From Deroplatys truncata (Eukaryota > Arthropoda > Insecta > Mantodea > Mantidae), in contig CM060979.1 in assembly GCA_030765065.1 (NCBI GenBank), forward strand, positions 17,451,001-17,515,000: a stretch of 64,000 bases of DNA, given 5' to 3'. The position numbers and the translations under genes were made by a program. The notes beneath the pieces are model-generated. The model worked only from the letters and a program-made list of their open reading frames with translations. It searched no databases and was not told where the DNA came from. Positions 32,172 through 43,156 of the stretch are shown here, in pieces (positions within the stretch are counted from its first letter, which is position 1; each line of letters opens with the position of its first letter).

Positions 32172-33376
32172 CACTACGTGATCAAAAGTATCCGGACACC
32201 TGGCTGAAAATAATGTACAAGTTCGTGGCGCCCTCCATCGGTAATGCTGGAAGTCAATATGGTGTTGGCCCACCCTTAGCCTTGATGACGACGTTCACTC
32301 TCGCAGGCATACCTTCAATCAGGTGCTGGAAGGTTTTTTGGGGAATGGCAGCCCATTCTTCACGGAGTGCGGAACTGAGGAGAGGTATCGATGTAGGTTG
32401 GTGAGGCCTGGCACGAAGTCGGCGTTCCAAAACATCCCAAAGGTGTTCTATAGGATTCAAGTCAGGACTCTGTGCAGGCCACTCCATTACAGGGATGTTA
32501 TTGTCGTGTAACCACTCCGTCACAGCCCGTGCAGTATGAACAGGTGCTCGATCGTGTTGAAAGATGCAATCACCATCCCCGAATTGCTTTTCAACAGTGG
32601 GAAGCAAGAAGGTGCTTAAAATATCAATGTAGGTCTGCGCTGTGATCGTGCCACGCAAAACAACAAGGGGTGCAAGCCCCCTCCAGGAAAAACACGATCA
32701 CACCATAACACCACCACCTCCGAATTTCTCTGTTGGCACTACACGCGCTGGCAGATGACGTTCACCGGACATTCGCCATACCCACACCCTGCCATTAGAT
32801 CGCCACATTGTGTACGGTGATTCGGCACTACACACAACGTTTTGCCACTGTTCAATCGTGTAATGTTGATGCTCCTTACACCACGCGAGGCGTCGTTTGG
32901 CATTTTCCTGCGTGATGTGTTTCTCATCTCACGTCTAACTGTCATAGTACTTGAGTGGATCCTGATGCAGTTTGGAATTCCTGTATGATGGTCTGGATAG
33001 ATGTCTGCCTATTACTCCTTACGACCTTCTTGAAATGTGGCGGTCTGTGTCAGTCAACAGACGAGTTCGGCCTGTACGCTTTTGTGCTGTACATGTCCCT
33101 CCACGTTTCCACTTCACTATCACATCAGAAACAGTGGACCTAGGGATGTTTAGGAGTGTGGAAATCTGGCGTACAGACTTCTGACACAAGTGACACCCAA
33201 TCACCTGACCACGTTCGAAGTCCGTGAGTTCCAAGGAGCGTCCCATTCTGCTGTTTCACGATGCCCAATGACTACTGAGGTCGCGGATGAGTTCCAGGCA
33301 GTAGATGGCAGCACAATACACCTAAGATGAAAAACGTATGTTTGTGGGGGTGTCGGATACTTTTTATCACATAGAG
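32172..33376 (-). mobile_element. Tc1-like transposon (DD34E), copy 1
   Basis: 1,205 bp bounded by TA (32170-32171 and 33377-33378). Left end CACTACGTGATCAAAAGTAT and right end (reverse complement) CTCTATGTGATAAAAAGTAT continue as CCGGACACC and CCGACACC, giving TIRs of about 28 bp. Transposase is on the minus strand. A sister copy lies at 43157-44378 in the opposite orientation. Confidence 0.92.
32254..33246 (-). pseudogene. Tc1 transposase, frameshifted
   Basis: ATG at 33246 starts [20 protein letters not shown], then the paired helix-turn-helix ([17 protein letters not shown]) to about 33019. Frame is lost in the middle, where the first catalytic D region lies. It is recovered at 32658 and stays open to the end at 32254. 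That part shows CIFQHDRAPVHTARAV (second D) and SPDLNPIEHLWDVLERRLRA, with the catalytic E 34 residues after the D, the DD34E spacing of Tc1. Full length would be about 330-340 residues, normal for the family. The protein binds its TIRs and moves the element into TA sites in the nucleus. Several frameshifts make this copy inactive. Confidence 0.88.
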
Positions 33377-33388
33377 TACACACAGTTA

Positions 33389-33864
33389 GGGTCTAGGGCA
33401 TACAACGGAGAGGGACACCTCGGGCACTGCTACCTCCTTGAGATCTATTTTGGCTACCACCCCCCAGGAGGAAGGGACAAAGTGAAGGAACCACAGGAGA
33501 ATCCAGGCCACAGAGGCGCGCGGAGATTCCTAACAGTTCCAGGCTTGAAGACCCGTACCACTGCTGGAGCTGCTAGAGAGGGCGACGAACGGCCTGTCAC
33601 CAAGCAGCCCTCTAGTGTCTACGGGCGTACTCGATGCTTTGAGCGAGCATCGGCGCCATCTAGAAACACATCTGAAAGATGAAAAGGAAACGGAATGAAA
33701 GGAAAATGATGGAAAGGAAACCGTGGGAGATGAGAAACCAACCCAACATTCGCCTACCGCAAGAGAAAACCAAGGCAGAGTGGGTGGTCGACGGGAATCG
33801 AACCCGGGACCATCCGGGTGGGAGCCTCACAAAATACCACGGAGTCATCTCGCTCGGTCATAAC
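33389..33864 (-). mobile_element. tRNA-derived SINE (family SINE1), complete, minus strand
   Basis: Minus-strand head GACCGAGCGAGATGACTCCG and B box GGGTTCGATTCCCG (about 33790-33810), then the SINE1 body with AGAGGGCTGCTTGGT and CCTGTGGTTCCTTCACTTT. Flanked by CACAGTTA (33381-33388 and 33865-33872), an 8-bp target duplication just beside the Tc1 element. Best-preserved member of the family here. Confidence 0.88.
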
Positions 33865-33872
33865 CACAGTTA

Positions 33873-34430
33873 TAATTCAGTGTAATAAAAATAAAACCAA
33901 TACTAGACCTATAAATTGATATCTCAAGCACAACTGCATGACCAAAGTTAAGCAATATGGCAGATCTAGCCTGTTACTTCCTCTACCACGCACAGCTGAG
34001 TGCACGGAAAAGTGTCGATGTTGTTTTCCTATAGTGTTTTCTTTACTTAATGTTGGCAGAAACTCTTTATTGCCTGTGTTCCACACCAGCCATGAGAGTA
34101 CCAACCTCTTATTTGTTTCAATTCAACACAAGCATCAGCATCTGAACAACGGTTAAGCCTAGGTGAGTGGCGAAAGGGAAGGAGTACAAAAACATTTCAC
34201 CTGAGTGGCTGTAAGGCATACTTCTAACGACGGTCAACACCAGTCCCTGCACGAGTCCGTATCATACTGGTTTGATGTGAACAGTCTGGTATGCAAGCAT
34301 TAACCCATGAATGTCTTGACTTTAGGCTCAGGAGTGAAGGAAGAGGGCAGGAGAAAACATTAAGTGGAGTGCTAGAACCAGGTAAGGAGTGGGAGCTGGT
34401 TTAGTACTTCCTTACTAACACAAATTATCG
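33873..34430. other. Unassigned interval
   Basis: Two overlapping frames of about 75 codons on opposite strands (33877-34156), neither recognisable. No repeat identified. Confidence 0.4.
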
Positions 34431-35110
34431 TACCTAGTGTGTAGCAGAAGTATTGCAAATGATTATATAGTGAGACTTCACCAAAAATATATGTAGAACC
34501 CCCATGAACACAAAACAGCATTCTTCAGCAAAATGACTAAGTGTGTGTGACTGAACAACGTAACTCAAAAACCAAAAGTCCGAAGAATACCCAACTTGGT
34601 ATGCCATACCTCAACTACAATTTACGATATTTTTTTATTATCTCAAAAATGGCTCTAACGATTTTGATTAATATAACATATATTTACATGGAAGTAAAAC
34701 GCATGTATTGAATTTTCTGAACAATAGCTTACCAAGTCCTCTTCATTCTGGAGGAACTTTGTATAATTTTGAATAAATGATAAACGTTAAGCCACAGACA
34801 AACAAAACTAAACAAAAATTAGAGCTCCTAAACATAGAATTTATTTCAAATAATTTTTTCGTGCATAAATTTTCGAGATATCAGTTATTACTATTTTTTT
34901 TAATTTTTCATAAGTTTGTAATATTCTAAAAAATACTATTGAGTTGTTTCTTGCGATGTCATGAAAAGACTGAAATTTCAAAGCCGCTATATAGCGACCG
35001 GATTTTAAGCATCTGATTATCGATTCGGTTTCTTCTATCTCCCTTCTACGTAAACGAAATGTTGTATGAAACATTTTCTGGAAGGCTTATCTCATTAACT
35101 GAAAGAGATC
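34431..35110 (-). repeat. Old-subfamily family A element
   Basis: Diverged minus-strand M2 then M1: ATATATGTAGAACCCCCATG, ATGGCTCTAACGATTTTGAT, TTTTCGAGATATCAGTTATT, then CTATATAGCGACCGG. The terminal M1 part is lost near 35110. 35111-35280 holds nothing recognised. Confidence 0.6.
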
Positions 35111-35280
35111 ACTATATTAAGCAACAAGATGGTTAATGGTAGTAATTAAGACGTGAATATGTTTATGAATTGAGCGGTTGTGAGTTTCACAATTTTTGCC
35201 CCAAATTGCTCGCCAGACCTGAACATTACTATTGAGTCCATGTCATATTTATTTATTTTTTTAAGGTATCAAAAACAAGA

Positions 35281-36372
35281 CGGGCTTAAATACAGTGCGG
35301 TCGTTTTAAGGTGAGGCCAAAGTCCGGCTATATGCATAGCGCACTGCACTACAGTGATCTCTGGACTTTTCCGATGCGCAACTGGCGGCACATGACGCGT
35401 TCAAGGTTGCCTTTAACAGTAGCGCTTCAGCCGCTGCTTTGTGCTCGTGCTGTAAAGAGATTTGTGCATTGTGCATGTCAAAGGTGAAAGTTTATACAAG
35501 ACATCTGTGTTGTGTGTGATTTGTTTAAGAGTGATAATGTCTTATTACTAGTCCACTACAATGCCTGCCGACACATTCACCCTTGAGCAACGTATTTTTA
35601 CGTATGATACATACTTAAACACTAAATCATGTGTGTAAACAGTATCAAGAAAAATTTCGTGGCATTCCAGTTCCAGGTAGAGAAACTGTTAGCCGTCTGG
35701 TTAATAAGTTTAGAGCACGGGATCGCTGAACGCTAAACCTAAGAAGCGAAAATGAGATGTTCTAAAGGAGGTAAAAAAATTGAAGAAATTGGTTCATCTA
35801 ATTGTGGGGAGCCCTAAAAATAAAGTTTATAGGACAATCCCCACACCGTAGACGAACTTAAGGACAATATAAAACAGTAATTATGAACAGTACGCAAGAA
35901 GAACTTATGCGTCTGAATGAAAATTTCATCCGAAGATACCAGGAAGTCTTCACGCGATGAACACTACTTGTAACAAGGCTAATACTCCTTGTAGCGCACG
36001 TTACTATCACTAGTGAGTAAGTAAGCGGGAATTACTTAACGAAAATCCCCCAGTGCGAGTGTGCGGAGCACGCATACGTGCGATCCGTGGCCTCTCCATA
36101 GACGGCTGCACTGTACTATTCAGAAGAGCCTTATTGACTTATGTATTGCAGGTGTTACAAACTCTGAAAACTTGCTGCAAAATGTGCATATCTAACGCTT
36201 TCAACAACAAAAAGTCCTTATTGCTCAGCAGCACAGAAATTGCAGCAAACGTGAAGTCATGTGCAAACACCTTCAACTATTATTGCTCGGCTTGGCGAGT
36301 ACATTCAACAGGTTGAAACTGTGTGCATAATGGCGAGGTAGTTCAGGTTTTGCTATTTGCTTATTCTCTTCC
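35281..36372 (+). mobile_element. Internally deleted mariner-like element G2 (uninterrupted)
   Basis: 1.09-kb copy of the element that carries the LINE and LTRs at 23.9-27.0 kb. Similarity runs from CGGGCTTAAATACAGTGCGG to TATTCTCTTCC. It has a long 5' leader (about 280 bp), a short degraded coding part and a 3' region ending with AACAGGTTGAAACTGTG. No clear TIRs were seen. Confidence 0.7.
35562..35960 (+). pseudogene. Mariner-like transposase remnant with the same core deletion as G1
   Basis: MPADTFTLEQRIFTYDTYLN begins at 35562. It continues as a frameshifted helix-turn-helix (VPGRETVSRLVNKFRA), better preserved than in G1, and then jumps to the C-terminal NSTQEELMRLNENFIRRYQE. The catalytic domain between them is missing, with the junction in the same place (around AAAATAAAGTTTATAGGA.CA). 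Several stops. It shows that the DNA-binding end of the protein is recognisably mariner-like although TIRs are not visible. Confidence 0.7.
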
Positions 36373-36608
36373 ATGTAAAGCGAAGTAAATCAAATAATTT
36401 ATTACAGTATTAAAATTACAATGAACAGAATTTATTTTATTTTAAATACACCTATTTCTTTGTTTATCTGGAGAATGGATCCGTGTGAACTGATGTTTTG
36501 AAGGTGTTAAAGCAGTAACATCATAATAAGTCGCTGAAGCATAATGGATACCATTATAGCTTTATTTTCATATAATCAGCGCCTTATAGTATGGTCGACA
36601 AAAAAACT

Positions 36609-37535
36609 TTAAGAAGAATGAGTAGAGAAAACCATGTAAATGTTACACATAAGAATGGTTTTAGAAGAGCGAATAGAGAAAGCCATGCGAATGTTGCACA
36701 TAATGGCTTTACAAGAATGAGTAGAGAAAGTCATGTGAATGTTGCACATAAGAATGGTTTGTAGAAGAGTGAGTAGAGAAAAGCATGTGAATGTTACACA
36801 TAACAATGTTTTGTAGAAGAGTGAGTAGAGAAAGCCATGCGAATGTTGCACATAAGAATGGCTTTACAAGAATGAGTAGAGAAAGCCATGTGAATGTTGC
36901 ACATAAGAATGGTTTGTAGAAGAGTGAGTAGAGAAAGCCATGTGAATGTTGCACATAAGAATGGTTTGTAGAAGAGTGAGTAGACAAAGCCATGTGAATG
37001 TTTCACATAAGAATGGTTTGTAGAAGAGTGAGTAGACAAAGCCATGTGAATGTTGCACATATGAATGGTTTGTAGAAGAGTGAGTAGAGAAAGCCATGTG
37101 AATATTGCGCATAAGAATGGTTTGTAGAAGAGTGAGTAGACAAAGCCATGTGAATGTTGCACATAAGAATGGTTTGTAGAAGAGTGAGTAGACAAAGCCA
37201 TGTGAATGTTTCACATAAGAATGGTTTGTAGAAGAGTGAGTAGACAAAGCCATGTGAATGTTGCACATATGAATGGTTTGTAGAAGAGTGAGTAGAGAAA
37301 GCCATGTGAATATTGCGCATAAGAATGGTTTGTAGAAGAGTGAGTAGACGAAGCCATGTGAATGTTGCACATAAGAATGGTTTATAGAAGAGTGAGTAGA
37401 GAAAGTCATGTGAATGTTGCACATAAGAATGAGCAGAGAAAACGATGTGAATGATATACATAAGAATGGTTTGTAGAAGAGTGGGTAGAGAAAGTCATAT
37501 GAATGCTGCACATAAGAATAATTTGTAATGGTAGC
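36609..37535 (-). repeat. 52-bp satellite array with a 208-bp higher-order repeat
   Basis: About 18 units. The consensus contains GGTTTGTAGAAGAGTGAGTA, then GAGAAAGCCATGTGAATGTT, then GCACATAAGAAT. Four variant units form a block repeated exactly 208 bp apart: the TTTCAC variant starts at 37001 and 37209, and the ATTGCGC and CATATG variants recur in the same order. The unit is similar to the end of family A M1 (minus sense GTTTGTACAAGAGTAGAGAA, then AGTCATGTGAGTGTAACAC). Long open frames on the minus strand (up to 228 codons) arise because the unit lacks stops and cycles through frames. Confidence 0.95.
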
Positions 37536-38400
37536 ATGTAGAATAAGCATGTCTGGACGCTCGCTCGGTTACGTCAGCGGTGCATTAGAGGCAGATTGTA
37601 TACATGCTGTGAACACTTAATAACTCCATGCAGGCCAACCATTAGCATAAATCAGCTGCAGAACCCTTAAGGACGAGATACACTCACCACACGCTGTTGC
37701 AAGAAGAGCAGTCAGTACGTATTGATTACAGGACTCACCTGGAACAAAAACAGACACACAGTAAGTTACAGCTCAAGAAAACCCGTTTTAACATTTCATT
37801 AACTGTTTTACACAATATATGTAATTCGACATGAGCAAATAATTTACGGGGTCTTCAGATTTATTCGGCGTTTCCGCCAGTCGATTTTTCGCATATGACG
37901 TCAACACTTTGAAGCGAGAGGAAGCGGTAGATGTCAACAGTTTCGAGGTCACATTAGTGAAATGGCACTTGTATCGTACCTTTCCAGTATTTACATTTGG
38001 AACGTCTTTCGCTTTCGTCTCGTAACCCCGCAGCCTCGGCATGTATCTGATAGGTAATTCAAATAACTGGACGGTTTTTGTGGCGTACTGTCTCGGCTTC
38101 GCACTCAACCGTGCAAATTCTGTGATTTCCACACTGCATCTCGCGTGCAAAGAACGCACATCAACCTGTTTATGAAGTCGGAAACGCATGCAGTCCGAGG
38201 TTCAATTCCGCACCTCCTCTTTGAAATAAACGGCTCGCTGAACTAATAATGACGTCATTCATTTAAACCGGGTGGCGGTAAAGGCAGAATAAATCTGAAG
38301 AGCCATCATAAGGCTAAGCTAGACAATCAACCAACAAAAATAGTCATGATTAGCTGAAAAGTACGATGTTTTAGCTGCACAAAAGACTAAATTACTTGTT
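37536..38400. other. Unassigned interval with a 133-codon minus-strand frame
   Basis: The frame at 37788-38189 (minus) starts MRFRLHKQVDVRSLHARCSV. It has a basic, serine/threonine-rich composition, no signal peptide or membrane segment, and no motif I know. Close upstream on the plus strand is a B-box-like GAGGTTCAATTCC (38202-38214), which hints that part of this block is an old SINE. I would not call a gene here without transcript support. Confidence 0.3.
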
Positions 38401-38995
38401 TATAACCAGCTGGCTGCCCGACGTAGCAGGAGTAGCTTTCTAAAATCTAATGAAGAATTAATTTCATTTACATCATTCCGTCCTTTATAAAATTATTGTT
38501 TAATGATGTCTAAGATTTTTATGGCGACTCCTCTCCTTTTCCCCTTACAATTGTAATTTCGTATTCCTAATAACGGATAAAAAATCCCCGATATTCACGC
38601 AAAACGATGTAAAACATTTGCGGGACGTCTGACTACCTTAGCCTCCCCCTGACAGTCTTCCAAGTTCTGCAAATGCTCCATAGCCTATAAATACCCTTTG
38701 GTAGTGGAAGAATCCTCGTTGGAATGGTCGAGTAAATTGTTAGATAATTACAGGATTATAATTCCAAACGTTTATAGCTTATATTTGGTCCCATAGTTTT
38801 ATAATAACAAAAGCTACACAATTTTCACACAATGCGAAAACCCTTAACATACACAACGAAGTAAGATACCGCACTCCCAGACCACCAAGTTACCTTCTTT
38901 GGAAAAGACACATAGTCTGCGGCCATCAAGAAGAATAATCTTCTCAGTTGTTAATAATATAAAATACGGTTTCACTGATTTCTAAATTTAGTAAT
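38401..38995 (+). repeat. Family E repeat, uninterrupted copy
   Basis: Starts at CCAGCTGGCTGCCCGACGTA and ends TTTCTAAATTTAGTAATTTT, where family A begins. Contains GACAGTCTTCCAAGTTCTGC and CAATGCGAAAACCCTTAACA, shared with 11930-12860 and, inverted, with 54120-54391. Confidence 0.65.
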
Positions 38996-40350
38996 TTTTA
39001 CTTTCTCTACTACGTATAGTAAATAGGGGAAGTATTCTATTCTACCCAAACATTCGATACCGAGATTTCACCGGAAATGCATGTTTTGAGACCCCCTGAA
39101 TCCCAAAAAAATATGGTAACATGTGTGTATGTGTGTGTGTGTGTGTGTGTGTCTGTGTGTGCGCGAACAGCTTAACTCAGAAACGAACAGTCGGATACAC
39201 ACTTTTTCTCAAATGGGAATTCGTTATTCATTTTTACTTTCTCTACTACGTATAGTAAGTAGGGGAAGTATTGTATTCCACCCAAAAATTCGATACCGAG
39301 ATTTCACCGGAAATACATGTTTTGAGACCGCCTGAATCCAAAACAAGGATTTTTGGAAACATGTCCGTGTGTGCGTCTGTTAACAGCATAACTCAGAAAC
39401 GAACAGTCGGATGAACACCACACTTGGTATTTAGGTTCAGTATCTTCCAGAGATGCGACACGAAGGTTTTCAAGAAAATCCCCCACCCAAGATTACACTT
39501 TACATGGAAGATTTTTCGAAAATTTTAATTTTCTCAAAAACGGCTCTAACGATTTTGATTAAAATATCATAAGTTTAAGATATTTTATGAGAAATAAAAT
39601 GTATATCTTGAATTTCCTGGGAATGTCTCCAAAAGTATTCTTCATTGTGAACGACTTTTGCATAACTGGTAAACCATAAGAGATAGACAAAATTTTACTG
39701 CACAACAAATGTAGATTGCGTTAAAATACACAATTTATGTCATAGACATTTCTTTTGTTGAGTGAACCATTTTCGAGATATTACTTGTTATTCCCTTAAA
39801 TTTTTGAATACTTATTTTCTCAAATGGGAATTCGTTATTCATTTTTTGTCTTGAATATGCAAAGAGTATTAATCTGTGGGAAAGGGAATGGTGCTGCACC
39901 TAGCAACCAGCTATTAAGAGATATGTATGTGCTTAAAGGCTACTGTATTTCCAAATTGCCCTTGTAAATATATATTCCTCTTACATCTACATGAAAATTA
40001 GTAATAAGATAGAGTATACAAATGTTTATCTCGATTAACATGAAGTAGATGGAGAATAAGCGTTTGTAAAAATAGTTTGCACAAGAGTAGAGAAAGTCAT
40101 GTGAGTGTAACATATCAGATTTTTTGTCCTGGTAATGCAAAGAGAATGGAACACTCTACATAGCAAGCAGCTCTTAAAACATTTGACTATCGCTTAAAGT
40201 CTACCATATTCCCCTTGCACCTACAAGAAAATTAGCAATAAGATTAACATCTCGATTAACATGAAGCATATGGAGAATAAGCGTTTGTAAAAATAGTTTG
40301 TACAAGAGTAGAGAAAGTCATGTGAGCGTAACACATCAGATTTTTTTTCT
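38996..40350 (-). repeat. Family A array: M2, M2, M1b, M1
   Basis: First M2 (38996-39235) has a large internal deletion after the GT tract (39127-39162). A full M2 follows (39236-39850). Next comes an M1b-type unit (39851-40120) starting GTCTTGAATATGCAAAGAGT, then a standard M1 (40121-40350) ending GTGAGCGTAACACATCAGA. Modules abut at T-runs. Confidence 0.8.
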
Positions 40351-40374
40351 TTTTATACACTTTTTACATGCTCC

Positions 40375-40975
40375 ACTAACGAACTTGATTACAGCATGAA
40401 TACAAAACAAATAAAGCAAAATTGTCTTACATGATGGTTATTAGAAGGTTTTGGCATCTAGAAAATTCAGTGCACACATCTACAGAATTAGAATAAAGGT
40501 CAATCAGAAGCTTTGACATTGTTTCCTTACAAACCCATCTGCAATATTTGATAAATGGTAATTGAATAAATAAATAACACATGATCGATTCGCTGTCTTT
40601 TGTTTTTATACTCCACGTAGTGCAGCAACCATTTATATTCTATGGAGTTACCAGAACTATTTCTACTTCATGGCATTCTCATCTAAAACTCAAAGCCTTC
40701 TTCGTAAGCATGTTCTTTTATAACTCTAGTGTGATCGTATTCAAGTACAAGGGCTTTGTAAATCCTTATTAATATTTTGTTAATGTATGAAATGAAATTA
40801 GAGGATGCTTTGGCGTCCCATGTCCGTCAGAAAAATTGGGCTTTTCAATGCTGAAGAAATTATCAAAATGGGTTGAGTGGTTTTTGAGATTACTACATAC
40901 ACAAACAAAAACACATACACACACAAATTTTCTGTCTTTACAATACTAGTATAGATTTCACTCTTTGTCCTTTCA
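40375..40975 (+). repeat. Family D repeat, uninterrupted copy
   Basis: Reference copy that allows the split copy at 12880-16175 to be reassembled. Ends with a CA-rich stretch (40899-40925) and ACAATACTAGTATAGAT. The small open frame 40581-40772 is not shared with the other copies. Confidence 0.6.
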
Positions 40976-41829
40976 CAATATAAATTAAGAAATGCTACAC
41001 TATGCGTTCCAGTGTCCGTGTCGTTTTGACTAAACCATTACGTCATTACGCGTTCTTTATTTTAAATTTTCGTTTTGCTACATTTGAACTATAGTATTAA
41101 TTCTTTTACAGCGCGTTTCTATTTTTTTAATTCATCATTTTCACTGTATGCTTTAAAGAAAGCGCCACATTGCTACGCGACATTATTTATCACAAGTTTT
41201 CTCTTTTGTCCTTGACGCGGTCTCCGCTCAGGTATGCATATTTACAATGAAATCCTATTAAGCTTAATTACATACGTTTGCAGTTTCCTTGGAAGTACAG
41301 TGTGTCCCAAAACTAAAATACAGCAGAGCCACGTTTAACCGAATTAACGGGGAGCAGAACCGTTTCGGATAAGACGTGGTAACGATTTTAAGCTTGTATT
41401 CTAAATGCATACAATAATACAGAAAAAAACTCCTATTGTACCAGCATTAAAATATGCATTGCAGTATTTACAAATTCTATTCCATAAAATCAGTCAGTTA
41501 TTTCTGTACGTTCTTCTCGTAACGCTTGCGAGCAGCTATACCACGTCACCGCTTCATAAACATTATATCTGTTGGTGTTGATTCACTGCTTTGTTCCACA
41601 AAACTCAAGACAACGTAAAAACAAAAAGCTTTGTGTCATTGATAGTGCCGTAATTCAAAGTTTCCAGTTCAGATATGAATACCAATTTCTAATCTTGCTT
41701 ACCTCTAATGCTTTCAAACACTCGTCCGCTGTTAATCTGTCGCTAACAGGTTCAAGTTTCTGTTTAGTGCTTATTAAATACAAAACGCTTTCTTTTCGAC
41801 ATCTTAAACACAAATAAACCACTCTTAAA
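40976..41829. other. Unassigned interval
   Basis: Contains GCAGTTTCCTTGGAAGTACA (41280), shared with 21230 and 45790, next to GAGCCACGTTTAACCGAATT, again suggesting a pogo-like terminus. An 82-codon frame (41572-41817) is not recognised. Confidence 0.35.
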
Positions 41830-42105
41830 TTATATTGAGTTTTATTTATGGACGCTCTTTAACTGTTGTGGTCCTTAGCGTCCCATTCTATATTGGGCGT
41901 GAAAGACCGGTAATTTTGCTCAAAGGTCTCTTTATCAGGCTTGAGGTTCTTTTATGTGCCGTAAATCTTTACTTACCTTCCAAAAGAAGCCATGCTATGG
42001 ATTTTTACCCCCGAAAAAATCCATCGTCCTCCACCGGGTTAGAACCTGCGACCTCGGGAACAAGAAACTAGCATGATAACTACTACACCACGGAGGACGA
42101 CACAA
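41830..42105 (-). mobile_element. tRNA-derived SINE (family SINE2), minus strand
   Basis: Minus-strand head GTCGTCCTCCGTGGTGTAGT and B-box-like AGGTTCTAACCC (about 42035-42050), then the body with GCACATAAAAGAACCTCAAG and TTTCACGCCCAATATAGAAT. It shares the whole length with 44986-45279. Short frames in this block are spurious. Confidence 0.8.
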
Positions 42106-42249
42106 TATTTCTTGAAATCTGAGGTATGGAGCGAGGATTAACTGCATACAACAATAAAATAATTGCCTATAGGAATTTAGGGTTGGGGTAAAAGAAAACT
42201 GACAATTGTTGCAGTAATGGTGCAAGCACAAATTTGAGCGTTTCGTATT

Positions 42250-43085
42250 TTTATTACTTACTCTACTACGTAGAGTAAGTAGGGGAAGTATTGTATTCCA
42301 CCCAAATATTCGATACCGAGATTTCACCGGAAATACATGTTTTGAGACCCCCTGAATCCAAAAAAAGCATTTTTGGAAACATGTCCGTGTGTGTGTCTGT
42401 GAACAGCATAACTCAGAAACGAACAGTCGGATAAACACCAAACTTGGTATTTAGGTTCAGTATCTTCCAGAGATGCGACACGAAGGTTTTCAAGAAAATC
42501 CCCCCACCCCAGATTACCCTTTACATGGAACATTTTTCGAAAATTTTAATTATCTCAAAAATGGCTCAAACGATTTTTATTAAAATATCATATGTTTAAG
42601 ATATTTTTATGACAAATAAAATGTGTATCTTGAATATTCTGGGAATGTCTCCAAATGTATTCTTCATTGTGAACGACTTTTGCATAACTGGTAAACCATA
42701 AGAGATAGACAAAATTTTACTGCACAAAAAATGTAGATCGCGTTAAAATACACAATTTATGTCATATACATTTTTTGTTGAGTGAACCATTTTCGAGTTA
42801 TTGCTTGTTATTCCCTTAAATTTTGCAGAACTTATACTTTTTCTCAAATTCGTTATTCATTTTTTTATGTCCTGGATATGCAAAGAGAACCACATAGCAA
42901 CCAGCGCTTAAAATATTTCACTATCGCTTAAAACCTACCATATTCCCCTTGCATCTACAAGAAAATTAGCAATAAGATTGACATCTCGATATCTCAATTA
43001 ACATGAAGCATATGGAGAATAAGCGTTTGTAAAAACAGTTTGTACAAGAGTAGAGAAAGTCATGTGAGTGTAACAGATCAGATTT
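42250..43085 (-). repeat. Family A element (M2+M1)
   Basis: M2 42250-42865, M1 42866-43085, complete and in standard order, ending GAGTGTAACAGATCAGATTT. The GT tract is very short (42386-42396), so microsatellite length varies strongly between copies. Confidence 0.85.
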
Positions 43086-43156
43086 TTTCCGTACCACGTG
43101 CATAGCAGCTAGAGCATTGCACCAAGATATTCGATACCGAGATTTCACCGAAAATA

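Noticed and set aside
32739-32945. Separate small ORF inside Tc1 copy 1 (also 43619-43825 in copy 2)
   Set aside because: It is an out-of-phase reading of the transposase region containing the first catalytic Asp.
36609-37535. CRISPR-like array
   Set aside because: The units are contiguous with no unique spacers, and the context is a eukaryotic repeat region; the arrays at 15.1-15.9 and 60.5-61.9 kb were rejected for the same reason.
36864-37550. 228-codon minus-strand open frame (and several overlapping ones)
   Set aside because: It is a translation of the 52-bp satellite; several frames are open over the same units because the unit lacks stops, and no non-repeat sequence is included.
42000-42441. 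148-codon minus-strand frame
   Set aside because: Spans the family A M2 tail and the SINE2 head; a chance fusion of two repeats with no sister copy.
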